Source: Alphaproteobacteria bacterium (lineage in GTDB: Bacteria > Pseudomonadota > Alphaproteobacteria > UBA7887). From it: a stretch of DNA of 22,409 bases. Every line of letters begins with the position of its first letter. Within the stretch, counting starts at the first letter, position 1. A model generated the notes under the pieces. It had not been told where the DNA came from. It did no database searches and saw only the letters and a program-made list of their open reading frames with translations. The stretch covers positions 1 through 22,409 of the forward strand of contig JANQOH010000377.1 of the NCBI GenBank assembly GCA_028289725.1, written 5' to 3'. A program made the translations under genes and the position numbers. This document shows positions 7,113 through 15,180 of the stretch, piece after piece.

Positions 7113-8372
7113 GTGCGGAGAGTCGAACAGCCGCGTCAAGGTATCGAGGACCCTGCAAGCGGAAGTACTAAGGGCTCAGGCGCCGTGGTTGTCTTAATCA
7201 CGGCGTTGGTTTCCGTGGGACCGCTGACCACCGATCTCTATCTGCCATCCTTGCCTAATATGGCGCGCGCCTTTGCGACCGACGCGGCAAAAGTGCAACT
7301 GACGCTCAGTCTCTATTTGTTTGCGTTTGGCGCGGCGCAACTCGTGCACGGACCTTTGTCCGACCGGTTCGGTCGTCGTCCCGTCCTGCTGAGTGGCTTG
7401 ACACTTTACGTTGGCGCCGGCCTCGCATGCGCGTTCGCAACATCGATCGAAGCGCTCATTGCTTGGCGTGTGGTCCAGGCATTCGGCGCGTGCAGCGCCA
7501 CTGTCGTCGGCCGCGCCATCGTGCGCGACTTGTTCGAGGGCCCGCGCGCCGTGCGTGTGATGGCTTGGGTCGGCGCGGCGATGGCGCTCGGTCCAGTTCT
7601 CGGCCCGCTTGCGGGCGGCTATCTCGAAGAAGCATTTGGGTGGCGGTCGGGTTTCTTCCTGCTTGCCGGATTGGGCGCTGTGCTTGTTCTCGCGGTTGCG
7701 TTTCGGCTCGGCGAAACCAATCGATACCGCGGACCACAAGCCGGCGGGGTCTGGGGTTTGGCCCGTGGTTACGTAATCCTGTTCCGCAACCGAACCTATG
7801 TTGGTTTCATCACCGGTGTGGCGTGCGCTTTCGTCGGGCTGTTTCTGTTCATCTCCGAGTCCTCCTTCGTGATGATCGACCATTTGGGCCTCAGCCCGTC
7901 GGCCTATGGCATCGGGTTCGGTATCGTTGCTTGCGGATATATGGCCGGCAACATGCTCAGTGCTCGCCTGAGTCGGCATTTCGCACCGATTTTAATGGTG
8001 CGGACCGGCGCCGGAGTTTGTGCCGTTTCCGGCTTGGTGGCGTTGGCCCTCGGGTGGTTCGGCTACGACACCGCCTTCGCGATTGTCGCGCCGATGGTCT
8101 GTTACATGATCGGCTTTGGTCTCATTATGCCGAACGGCATCGCGGGCGCGATCGCGCCGTTTCCCGAGCGCGCGGGCGCGGCCTCAGCGATGCTCGGCTT
8201 CGCACAAATGACTTTTTCCGCCTTGTGCGCTTGGGCCCTCAGTCTGTTTCCACACGTCGGACCGATGCCAATGCTGCTCGGAATTGCCGTTGCGGGCGCG
8301 GCCTCGTTCATGGCGTTTCTGCTCCTGGCGAATGGTGTTGGTTCGGCCGCACCCAGGTCACGCCCAATCTAG
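7113..8372 (+). CDS. Bcr/CflA-type MFS drug-resistance transporter
   Basis: A predicted 12-helix inner-membrane proton-coupled exporter of 419 residues. The first helix region contains SVGPLTTDLYLPSLP, the Bcr/CflA hallmark. MFS motif A is clear as GPLSDRFGRRPVLL after helix 2, and motif C-like glycines follow in GPVLGPLAGGYLEEAFGWR. The C-terminal half shows the usual PNGIAGAIAPFPERAGAASAM. The start is a GTG at 7113 with a weak ribosome site; a GTG near residue 25 is an alternative that would shorten the cytoplasmic N-terminus. It follows the hydratase-like gene by 84 bases on the same strand, so it may export a compound related to the PhzF/hydratase pair or act independently as a drug pump. 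Confidence 0.93.
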   Translation: MRRVEQPRQGIEDPASGSTKGSGAVVVLITALVSVGPLTTDLYLPSLPNMARAFATDAAKVQLTLSLYLFAFGAAQLVHGPLSDRFGRRPVLLSGLTLYVGAGLACAFATSIEALIAWRVVQAFGACSATVVGRAIVRDLFEGPRAVRVMAWVGAAMALGPVLGPLAGGYLEEAFGWRSGFFLLAGLGAVLVLAVAFRLGETNRYRGPQAGGVWGLARGYVILFRNRTYVGFITGVACAFVGLFLFISESSFVMIDHLGLSPSAYGIGFGIVACGYMAGNMLSARLSRHFAPILMVRTGAGVCAVSGLVALALGWFGYDTAFAIVAPMVCYMIGFGLIMPNGIAGAIAPFPERAGAASAMLGFAQMTFSALCAWALSLFPHVGPMPMLLGIAVAGAASFMAFLLLANGVGSAAPRSRPI

Positions 8373-8394
8373 ATTCTTGCCGTGCGGGGAAAAG

Positions 8395-8409
8395 ATGGGC
8401 GCCGCCCAT
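8395..8409. repeat. Short perfect inverted repeat between convergent genes
   Basis: ATGGGCG and CGCCCAT with one central base lie in the 87-base gap between the MFS stop and the end of the convergent secreted-protein gene. It could form a short GC-rich stem that helps end transcription, but no T-run follows on either strand. Confidence 0.3.
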
Positions 8410-8459
8410 GAGTTGGTTGGACAGCGCCTTACCCCGCCCATCAGTTCAGCGAAATTCGA

Positions 8460-8819
8460 TTACGGCTCGATGCACGTGCCCGTCGTACATTGCCCTTCGC
8501 TGTTTTCTTCGTGGCACGCCCAATCGCCCGGCTTGTCAGCATCGGCATAGCATTGGGCAATGAGATCATCGCAGCTCGCGATGGTCGTGCATTTCTTGCT
8601 TTCCGTCGGATCGTCCGGAAAAGCCGCCAGGATATCGAACCGTGGCGGAGGCGGCGGCAGGGGCCGCGCCGAAAAATCCCCGGGAAGGGCCGTCGGTGCT
8701 GGACGACTAGCGCTGGTCGGTGCCGTCTGCGCGCGGGTGTCGTCGATGGGCCAAGTTGAAACCAATAGGCCGGTCGCGCAGAGCGCCAAGGTGGCGTTGC
8801 GAATTGAATCGAAAGTCAT
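8460..8819 (-). CDS. Small secreted six-cysteine protein, unknown family
   Basis: A 119-residue protein with a signal peptide (basic start, then ATLALCATGLLVSTW, likely cleavage after DDTRAQ near residue 31). The mature chain begins with a Pro/Ala/Ser-rich linker including a PPPPP run at about 55-59, then a compact C-terminal part (about 75-119) with six cysteines: KKC, SCDD, QCY, ACH, QCT and TCIEP. Six closely spaced cysteines in an exported protein suggest three disulfides. A strong GAGGAG ribosome site lies at 8828-8833, eight bases from the ATG. It stands alone, convergent with the MFS gene and separated from the downstream formaldehyde dehydrogenase gene by 166 bases. The family is not recognised. 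Confidence 0.75.
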   Translation of the reverse strand: MTFDSIRNATLALCATGLLVSTWPIDDTRAQTAPTSASRPAPTALPGDFSARPLPPPPPRFDILAAFPDDPTESKKCTTIASCDDLIAQCYADADKPGDWACHEENSEGQCTTGTCIEP

Positions 8820-8924
8820 GATCGAGACTCCTCTTTGATTTCACAGAACCCGCACATGTCGCGGGCTTGCTGGATAAGTCGAGGAGCCAGTCGAAAAGGT
8901 TCTAACTCACATCAAAGAAAATCG

Positions 8925-8966
8925 GACGGGCAGACTGTGTCGCAGCGAGGACTCGGTCCACCCGTC
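8925..8966 (-). terminator. Possible terminator after the class III ADH gene
   Basis: On the minus strand GACGGG pairs with CCCGTC around a 30-base loop that itself contains GGAC-CGA-GTCC, and is followed within two bases by the T-rich ATTTTCTTT. It lies about 20 bases beyond the stop at 8986. The long loop makes it a weaker candidate than the classic hairpin at 12661. Confidence 0.4.
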
Positions 8967-8985
8967 TCAAATTCTCGTTGTGCCG

Positions 8986-10095
<1,110 letters not shown>

Positions 10096-10154
10096 GGCAA
10101 TTCCCTCCCGATGCCGAACTGTTCAATTCGAATGATCTGTTTCGCGTGCGATGG

Positions 10155-10823
10155 TCAACCGACAGACAAAGCGAGAATGCGGCTGAGTTGACAGAGCGGA
10201 CGACCCGTTTCCGCGGCCCAACTGTTAAAAGCCTCTTGCGTCTGCGCCAAGTCGCGTTTGCCCGTGGGCTTTTTGTCGACGACACCCATGGCAACGAGGC
10301 CTTTAGCAACATCGGGCGTGATCATGAACGTGTCCTTGCCGACCCAGCGCAAAAAATACGGTCCGGACATGCCGCCCAGTTGTTTGAATCGCTTTTTCAG
10401 TTCCGCCCATAGGCCCACAATATCCGAACTCGGCCAGTCCGCGATCCACGCGCCAAAACTGCCGGCTTCATCGGCGACCGAAAGCATCGCGTTGGCGTTC
10501 GCCGGGACCGAACTGATCTTTGGCCAATGCCGGATCAGTCGCCGATCTTGCATGAGTGCTTCCATCTCGTCCTCTGTCATGTTCGCGACACGACGTGGGT
10601 CGAAGGCATGGAAGGCTTCCTCAAACGCGGGCCATTTCGCCTCGACCATGGAGTGTTTGAGACCCGCCGAAAACACGCGTTGACTCATGGTCGAAAGGTA
10701 CCGGTCGTCTTTGACCGCCTTCAACTGGCGGGCCGTCGCTGGTTTGGTCAGAAGCGCCTCCAAGTCCGCTTCGCCGCCCGCCCGTTTGATCGCCTGATCA
10801 AGTCTCGGTTGAAATGCCTTCAT
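10155..10823 (-). CDS. Divergent DNA-3-methyladenine glycosylase I (Tag)-like protein
   Basis: A 222-residue cytoplasmic protein whose middle part matches the Tag family: WPAFEEAFHAFDPRRVANMTEDEMEALMQD then RRLIRHWPKISSVPANANA, comparable with E. coli Tag 'F..FDP.kVA.M.E.dve.L..d..IIRhr.KI....NA'. The later LKKRFKQLGGMSGPYFLRWVG corresponds to the Tag 'L.K.L.krGFkFvG' segment. However, the N-terminal Cys/His and C-terminal His/Cys zinc ligands of E. coli Tag are absent, and the residue aligned with its base-recognising Glu38 is Arg49. It is thus a relative that may have another substrate or none. The ATG at 10823 has a weak ribosome site. It is divergent from the flavoenzyme at 10965. Confidence 0.75.
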   Translation of the reverse strand: MKAFQPRLDQAIKRAGGEADLEALLTKPATARQLKAVKDDRYLSTMSQRVFSAGLKHSMVEAKWPAFEEAFHAFDPRRVANMTEDEMEALMQDRRLIRHWPKISSVPANANAMLSVADEAGSFGAWIADWPSSDIVGLWAELKKRFKQLGGMSGPYFLRWVGKDTFMITPDVAKGLVAMGVVDKKPTGKRDLAQTQEAFNSWAAETGRPLCQLSRILALSVG

Positions 10824-10964
10824 CGGCCGTTTTCATCTATGTTTCTGCGTGAGAGCCAGTTTTTCAGCGCTATGACATCAACGCAAGCGTACTGATCGAC
10901 TTGCCGCGCGATGGATTGCTGGACAGGATGCGTCAGCTGGGACCGGCGGACGCGGGAGCACCGA

Positions 10965-12119
10965 ATGAAACTTGTCGTGGTTGGCGCGGGGGTGATGGGT
11001 TTAAGCGTTGCGCGCGCTGCTCTGCGCGATGGTCATCAGGTCACAGTCTATGATCAAAGCCCGGTGCCGAACACACAAGCGTCCTCGGTCGATCGCTCTC
11101 GCTTGATCCGTTGGCCCTATGGCGCCATGACCGGCTATATGCGGATGGTTGGCGATGCCTACGATGCTTGGCAGCGCTTATGGGATGATGTCGGCGCCCG
11201 TCATTATGTCGAAACCGGCACATTGATAATCGACCGGAGCGCGGGAACCTGGGTTTCAGATTCGGTGACGGCGATGGCGACGGCGGGGGTCGCGCACGAC
11301 AAATTGGCAGGGCCGGATATCGCCGACCGGTTCCCCTACGTCAACGACATAGGATGCAAAGGCGCCTATTTCGTTCCGCAAGGCGGTGTGCTTCAGGCCG
11401 GAAACATCGTCGAGGCGTTGGCGCAGTATGTCGTTCGTCACGGCGGGGTCCTCGAGGCAGAACGCCCGGTCGACAAAATCGATGCGCAAAAAGGAGCCGT
11501 GACATTGTCGGATGGCGATGTGATCGGCGCTGACGCGGTCATTGTCGCCGCGGGCTCTTGGACGGGGCGGTTGTTGCCGGAGTTCTCAAACCGTCTCACG
11601 CCGTCCCGTCAGGTCGTCGCCTATCTCGACCCGCCGGCACCGATCGCGGAGGCGTGGCAGAGCGCCCCGATGTTGCTCGATATCAATGACGATGGCGGCG
11701 CTTACGTGGTGCCGCCAACGCTGGGCGCGGGCCCCAAAATCGGTGACCACACATTTTCCATGACCGGAGATCCGGATCGCGATCGTACCGTGTCCGAGGC
11801 AGAAACACGGGCACTGATCGATTTTGCGCGTCCGTTGATCCGAGACCTCGACGTGTATCATGTCGCCGAATCCAAGACCTGTTTCTACACGATGGCCCCG
11901 GAGCAGCGGTTTATCGTCGAACCGATCGGCAAGGCATGGGCGATGGCCGGGTTCTCGGGTCATGGCTTCAAGTTCGGTCCGCTTCTCGGTGAAGCGGTTG
12001 TTGACGCGGTTGCCGGTCGCCGCGAGGCTGCGGCGCTTTCAGCTTGGGCGGCCGGACACGGCTGGCGGACCGCGGCCGGTCTGACGGAGCCCGGCCAGCG
12101 TGGTAAGTTGCTCTCATGA
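10965..12119 (+). CDS. FAD-dependent amine oxidase, monomeric sarcosine oxidase-like
   Basis: DAO-superfamily flavoenzymes of this type oxidise secondary or N-methyl amino acids, giving hydrogen peroxide and, for N-methyl substrates, formaldehyde. The 384-residue protein begins MKLVVVGAGVMGLSVARAAL with the Rossmann GAGVMG at 7-12. The C-terminal SKTCFYTMAPEQRF places Cys306 where sarcosine oxidase attaches FAD covalently, and AGFSGHGFKFGPLLGE (about 328-343) is the family flavin-binding loop. The start at 10965 is chosen over a frame open from 10911 because the Rossmann strand begins there and GGGAG lies just upstream. Its stop overlaps the next gene as ATGA. A link with the formaldehyde dehydrogenase across the divergent gap is plausible but inferred. 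Substrate is not determined. Confidence 0.88.
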   Translation: MKLVVVGAGVMGLSVARAALRDGHQVTVYDQSPVPNTQASSVDRSRLIRWPYGAMTGYMRMVGDAYDAWQRLWDDVGARHYVETGTLIIDRSAGTWVSDSVTAMATAGVAHDKLAGPDIADRFPYVNDIGCKGAYFVPQGGVLQAGNIVEALAQYVVRHGGVLEAERPVDKIDAQKGAVTLSDGDVIGADAVIVAAGSWTGRLLPEFSNRLTPSRQVVAYLDPPAPIAEAWQSAPMLLDINDDGGAYVVPPTLGAGPKIGDHTFSMTGDPDRDRTVSEAETRALIDFARPLIRDLDVYHVAESKTCFYTMAPEQRFIVEPIGKAWAMAGFSGHGFKFGPLLGEAVVDAVAGRREAAALSAWAAGHGWRTAAGLTEPGQRGKLLS

Positions 12120-12631
12120 ACGCGAAATCGTACTGGTGCCTGATCGGCGCCTGCATCGCCTTTACTATGCTGTTCCCACGGGCTTATGCCGAGGATACAA
12201 GCCGGTTTGTCGTTTTGGACGGCGACACGGTCGAACTCGACGGACAGGTGATCGATTTGGCCGGCATTGACGCGCCGGAATTTGGTCAAGAGTGTCGCCG
12301 AGGCGACGTGGTGGTTGATTGCGGCATGATTGCCCGTACCCAGTTATTGGATCTGACCGCTGCAGCCGAGGTTGTTTGCGACTTGGAAGGCGTGGCACAG
12401 AGAGCCGGCTGGCCGATGGTCACGGTTTGTCGCGCGGGCGGCTACGATCTGTCCGAAGGTATGTTGCACACCGGATGGGCGCTGGCGTCCTTGGGCGCAA
12501 AAATTCCGGAGCGGTACCGGTCTGTCGCTGATTCTGCGCAGCAGGCGCGACGCGGTTTGTGGGGCTTTACGTTCGTCGAACCTTGGGAATGGCGGCGCGG
12601 GCGCCGCTTGCAGGCTGCAAGCGATCACTAA
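12116..12631 (+). CDS. Secreted staphylococcal-nuclease-fold (SNase-like) protein lacking catalytic arginines
   Basis: A 171-residue exported protein (signal peptide to about PRAYA, residues 21-25) with the SNase OB-fold. The signature VVLDGDTVELDGQVIDLAGIDAPE (32-55, here cited in part) retains the metal acids Asp37 and Asp52 and the general-base-position Glu55. The two arginines needed for phosphodiester cleavage are replaced: Asp47 stands where SNase Arg35 should be, and QRAGWPM puts Trp99 where the usual 'dRYGRpl' has Arg87. The C-terminal HTGWALASLG and ARRGLWGF are typical of bacterial homologues. Four to five cysteines (60, 69, 88, 105) suit a periplasmic protein. ATGA overlap with the upstream oxidase implies coupling. 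It is probably not a nuclease. Confidence 0.85.
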   Translation: MNAKSYWCLIGACIAFTMLFPRAYAEDTSRFVVLDGDTVELDGQVIDLAGIDAPEFGQECRRGDVVVDCGMIARTQLLDLTAAAEVVCDLEGVAQRAGWPMVTVCRAGGYDLSEGMLHTGWALASLGAKIPERYRSVADSAQQARRGLWGFTFVEPWEWRRGRRLQAASDH

Positions 12632-12660
12632 CGGTGCCTCTCGTTGCCCCAGTAAAAAAC

Positions 12661-12683
12661 CCGCCCGCACATTGTGCGGGCGG
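12661..12683 (-). terminator. Strong intrinsic terminator of the ParA/RHH operon
   Basis: CCGCCCGCAC and GTGCGGGCGG are perfect 10-base arms around a 3-base loop. Read on the minus strand the stem is followed by GTTTTTT (12654-12660), a classic rho-independent terminator about 30 bases after the stop at 12714. On the plus strand it is preceded by an A-run and followed by only TTAT, so it may serve the convergent SNase-like gene weakly. Confidence 0.9.
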
Positions 12684-12713
12684 TTATCACGTTACCAATT
12701 TTCTGGCTTGTGG

Positions 12714-13502
12714 CTAGTTGCCGCCAAACCAGCTTTGGATTGATTTGGTCGCGTCCGGCGCCGCTTCGTCGGTCGGTTCGGCGTGGTCCGTCTCGACCGT
12801 TTGCCCCGACGGCATCAACTCGCCCTCGACCTGGTCCAGATAGTAGCTCGTCGCCGACGACAGGATGTCTTGGTAGGTTCGGCCGCTGGTATCGGCGTAG
12901 TTCTTGAAGCGTTCGAAATCTTCGTTCGACAGCCGCGCGGTCAATTGACGCCGGCCGCCAGATCCCGAGCCAGACTTACGAGCCTGCTTCGGTGCCGACG
13001 CCGCCTTGTCTGCGCGAGCCGACGCGGCGAAGCCACCCGGCTCACGCGTCGTAGGGCGCGCCAGGCGTTCAAGCGCAGCCTCCTCGAAGCTTTTCGTCTC
13101 GTCGTCAATGGTCGACGAATTGGTGAGCGCCTTGCCCAATTTTGGCAGCGGCAGCCCGAGTTTCAGGCTCTCGTAGAGCATGCCGTTATCGATATGCTCC
13201 GAGGCGCTACGGGTAATTTCCTGAGCCTCGCGCTCGGCGACCCGCGCCTCAACCATTCGCTCTTTTTCCTTCGGAGAGAAGGTCTGCTGTGGCTCGGTGG
13301 TCCGGCGGATGAGTCCGCCAAGCGCACCATCCGCGTGCGGGAGCGGTTTCGCGTCCGGCACCGGCTCAACCAGCTGCGTCGCGGGCTCGATTTGCGCGGG
13401 CTCTTCCGTTTTGAGCCGCGGCACGAAGTCGCGCGTGGGCGCCGCCTTCCCCTTGTCGGCGAACAAGCCTCTGTCCATTACTTGCGTGTTGCGATCGTGC
13501 AT
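12714..13502 (-). CDS. Ribbon-helix-helix protein partnered with a ParA-type ATPase
   Basis: A 262-residue cytoplasmic protein, mostly low-complexity and charged. The ordered part is a C-terminal ribbon-helix-helix DNA-binding domain at about 183-226: strand RRQLTARLS, helix NEDFERFKNYADTSG, helix TYQDILSSATSYYLDQ. The long N-terminal part (1-180) is rich in Pro, Ala, Glu and Arg, with a possible helix at about 76-100 (FSPKEKERMVEARVAEREAQE). The chain ends in an acidic linker and SIQSWFGGN. RHH proteins with disordered tails are common partners of ParA ATPases (ParG and omega types), where the RHH binds the centromere and the tail stimulates ATPase activity. This one is much longer than those. 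The ATG at 13502 has AAGG about ten bases upstream; it follows parA by 58 bases. Role inferred from domain and context. Confidence 0.75.
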   Translation of the reverse strand: MHDRNTQVMDRGLFADKGKAAPTRDFVPRLKTEEPAQIEPATQLVEPVPDAKPLPHADGALGGLIRRTTEPQQTFSPKEKERMVEARVAEREAQEITRSASEHIDNGMLYESLKLGLPLPKLGKALTNSSTIDDETKSFEEAALERLARPTTREPGGFAASARADKAASAPKQARKSGSGSGGRRQLTARLSNEDFERFKNYADTSGRTYQDILSSATSYYLDQVEGELMPSGQTVETDHAEPTDEAAPDATKSIQSWFGGN

Positions 13503-13560
13503 GTGAATTGACCTTCGTTTCCCAGATTCGCGTGTCCCAGAGTCCGCTTATGGCCGCGCG

Positions 13561-14556
13561 TTAGTCGCCGGGCCGACGGCCAAAGCCGCCCGCCGCCCGT
13601 GGTTCGGCGGTGCCGAACTTCTTGGCGCGTGCCGACGACTGAGGCGCTGCGGCGCTGTCGGTTGGCCGCTGCGTTTTGCGGCGCTCAACCTTGCGGATAC
13701 GCGAAGAGAGGTATTGCCAAAGTTCGATGATTTCCTGCGACGATTTGGACGTCGGGTTGGTCTCCATCACCGCGCCGCCCTTGATCATGCTCGTCGCGAA
13801 ATCGTTTCGATGATGGACGGTCACGGGGGCGACCGTACCATGTTGCGACAAGGCGACCGCGGTATCGCTTGTGATCTTGGCGCGCTTGGTTGCGCCATTG
13901 ACGGCGAACACCAACGGTTTGCCGTTGGAATCGACGATATCGAGCGTCGCGCCGACCGCGCGCAAATCGTGCGGGCTCGGTCGAGTCGGGATGACCACCA
14001 TATCCGCATGCGAAACGATATCGCGGATGGTATCGGTCACCGACGGCGGCGTGTCCACGAAGACCAGGCTAATGCCCTGTTGTCTGAGCTGGGCCAAATC
14101 CTCGCCCAGTCGATCAACGGAAGTCCGCACGAACATCGGCGTGGATTGCGCGCGCGAGTTCCACCAGTCAGACAAGCTGCCTTGCGGGTCGCAGTCGATG
14201 AGCGCGATCGGGCCGGCTCCGGCCAATTCCGCGGCGACGGCCAGTTGCCCGCAAAGCGTGGTCTTACCCGAGCCACCCTTCTGCGAGGTGAACACGATCA
14301 CCTGCATGTGTCCGGTGGCGCCGGTATCCTGCGCCGCGTTGATATCAGCCGTGCCGAGATCAGGCCCGTCCAAGCCTAAATCCGCGACTGGTTTCGATCG
14401 TCCACCGAAGCCCGAGCTCGCGGCGCGGGACGTCGCCACGTCGCCACCGCTCTCCGGCAGTGTGGTGGCCGAACGCGTGTCCGTGGCCGCCTCACCGGAT
14501 TGGTGGGCCTCTTCACCAAGGCCTTGTTTTTGCCCAGAAAAACCGAGTCCAAGCAT
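13561..14556 (-). CDS. ParA/MinD-type ATPase with N-terminal extension
   Basis: A 331-residue deviant Walker A ATPase of the family that positions DNA or protein cargo on the nucleoid or membrane. The core starts at about residue 85 (QVIVFTSQ) with KGGSGKTT at 93-100, including the signature lysine, then ALIDCDPQGSLSDWW (A' motif region), Walker B-like FVDTPPS, and PTRPSPHDLRAVGATL. Residues 1-83 form a Gly/Ser/Asp-rich, probably disordered extension; the C-terminal 40 residues are also basic and low-complexity. The start is the ATG at 14556, backed by AAGGGG six bases upstream; a TTG at 14577 lies before that ribosome site. An internal ATG at 14307 would give a core-only form but lacks a good ribosome site. 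It is the first gene of a two-gene operon with the RHH protein. Confidence 0.88.
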   Translation of the reverse strand: MLGLGFSGQKQGLGEEAHQSGEAATDTRSATTLPESGGDVATSRAASSGFGGRSKPVADLGLDGPDLGTADINAAQDTGATGHMQVIVFTSQKGGSGKTTLCGQLAVAAELAGAGPIALIDCDPQGSLSDWWNSRAQSTPMFVRTSVDRLGEDLAQLRQQGISLVFVDTPPSVTDTIRDIVSHADMVVIPTRPSPHDLRAVGATLDIVDSNGKPLVFAVNGATKRAKITSDTAVALSQHGTVAPVTVHHRNDFATSMIKGGAVMETNPTSKSSQEIIELWQYLSSRIRKVERRKTQRPTDSAAAPQSSARAKKFGTAEPRAAGGFGRRPGD

Positions 14557-14562
14557 TAGAAT

Positions 14563-14568
14563 CCCCTT
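14563..14568 (-). promoter_or_regulatory. Shine-Dalgarno of the ParA-type ATPase gene
   Basis: AAGGGG on the minus strand, six bases from the ATG at 14556. It fixes the start so that the 83-residue N-terminal extension is translated. Confidence 0.7.
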
Positions 14569-14580
14569 CAAACCCAATCG

Positions 14581-14610
14581 CTGAAAGGCAACCGCCTATC
14601 GCCCATTCAG
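14581..14610. promoter_or_regulatory. Bipartite dyad in the leader of the ParA-type gene
   Basis: Outer arms CTGAA (14581-14585) and TTCAG (14606-14610) enclose inner arms AGGC and GCCT around an AACC loop. It lies just upstream of the ParA-type gene, within the gap of about 270 bases (14557-14826) that separates it from the divergent 14827 gene. It may be an operator or centromere half-site for the RHH protein, or an mRNA leader hairpin. No longer repeat array was seen in this gap. Confidence 0.3.
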
Positions 14611-14826
14611 CGCGCGAGTGATCCAATTTTCAGGGCGCACAGCACCCCATGTCCCACTTTAGATAGGGTTTCTCCTCATTTCGGTTTGTAACCGCCGTCA
14701 CACAATTCGTTTTTGATGCAGCCCAATTTCGTGTCGTGGCGCGGGGTTAGGGTGCTAGACTTTGTCGTGCTCGAAAACGTGCGACTGGGGCGTGGAAATT
14801 TCACGGAATTCGCGGCGGCAATTGAC

Positions 14827-15180
14827 ATGAAGATTTATCGCGGGGAACGGACGTCGAGCGGATGTGAGGTCACGGTCAACGGCGAGCCACTCGGCGCCCG
14901 TATCGACCTCCGGAATTATTCCGCAAACGGATTTGAATGGGGGTATGACGGCGGTGCGCCGCGCCAACTCGCGCTGGCAATCCTCGCGGAGCATTTCAGC
15001 GACGCGGCGGACGCACTGCTGCATCACGAGAAATTTTTGCTCAATTTTGTCGTGGGCGTTCGGGACGATAACTGGACGCTGACCAGCGCCGAAGTCGATA
15101 GCGCGCTGAGCGACGTGGTCGAGGTGCCGTTAACGCTTGAGGAGCTGATGAACAAGGTGCGCGGGGGGCCGGCAACATGA
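14827..15180 (+). CDS. DUF6166-like protein
   Basis: A 117-residue protein from the ATG at 14827, beginning MKIYRGERTSSG and continuing with VTVNGEPLG, then SANGFEWGYDGGAPRQLALAIL. This 'IYRGer....v.vnG......s..GFeWGYgGsGPaQLALAIL' pattern is what I know as the DUF6166 family; its function is unknown. Homologues end with a helix such as HEKFLLNFVVGVRDDNW, also present here. The frame stays open upstream to 14713 (an ATG at 14716), but that part lacks family similarity and a ribosome site. A possible -10 (TAGACT, 14756-14761) lies within it, so 14827 is preferred with moderate certainty. The stop overlaps the next gene as ATGA. It is transcribed divergently from the ParA-type operon. Confidence 0.72.
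   Translation: MKIYRGERTSSGCEVTVNGEPLGARIDLRNYSANGFEWGYDGGAPRQLALAILAEHFSDAADALLHHEKFLLNFVVGVRDDNWTLTSAEVDSALSDVVEVPLTLEELMNKVRGGPAT

Noticed and set aside
7427..8563. Open frame of 378 codons on the + strand in another frame of the MFS gene
   Set aside because: The MFS frame has clear helices and motif A; this frame is Arg/Cys-rich and runs into the convergent gene.
8849..8865. CCCGC/GCGGG inverted repeat upstream of the six-cysteine protein gene
   Set aside because: Arms of five bases with a seven-base loop and no T-run are weak; it may be chance in GC-rich DNA.
14713..14826. Upstream extension of the DUF6166-like gene
   Set aside because: No ribosome site precedes the 14713/14716 starts, the family match begins at 14827, and a possible -10 element lies inside the segment. 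Not fully excluded.
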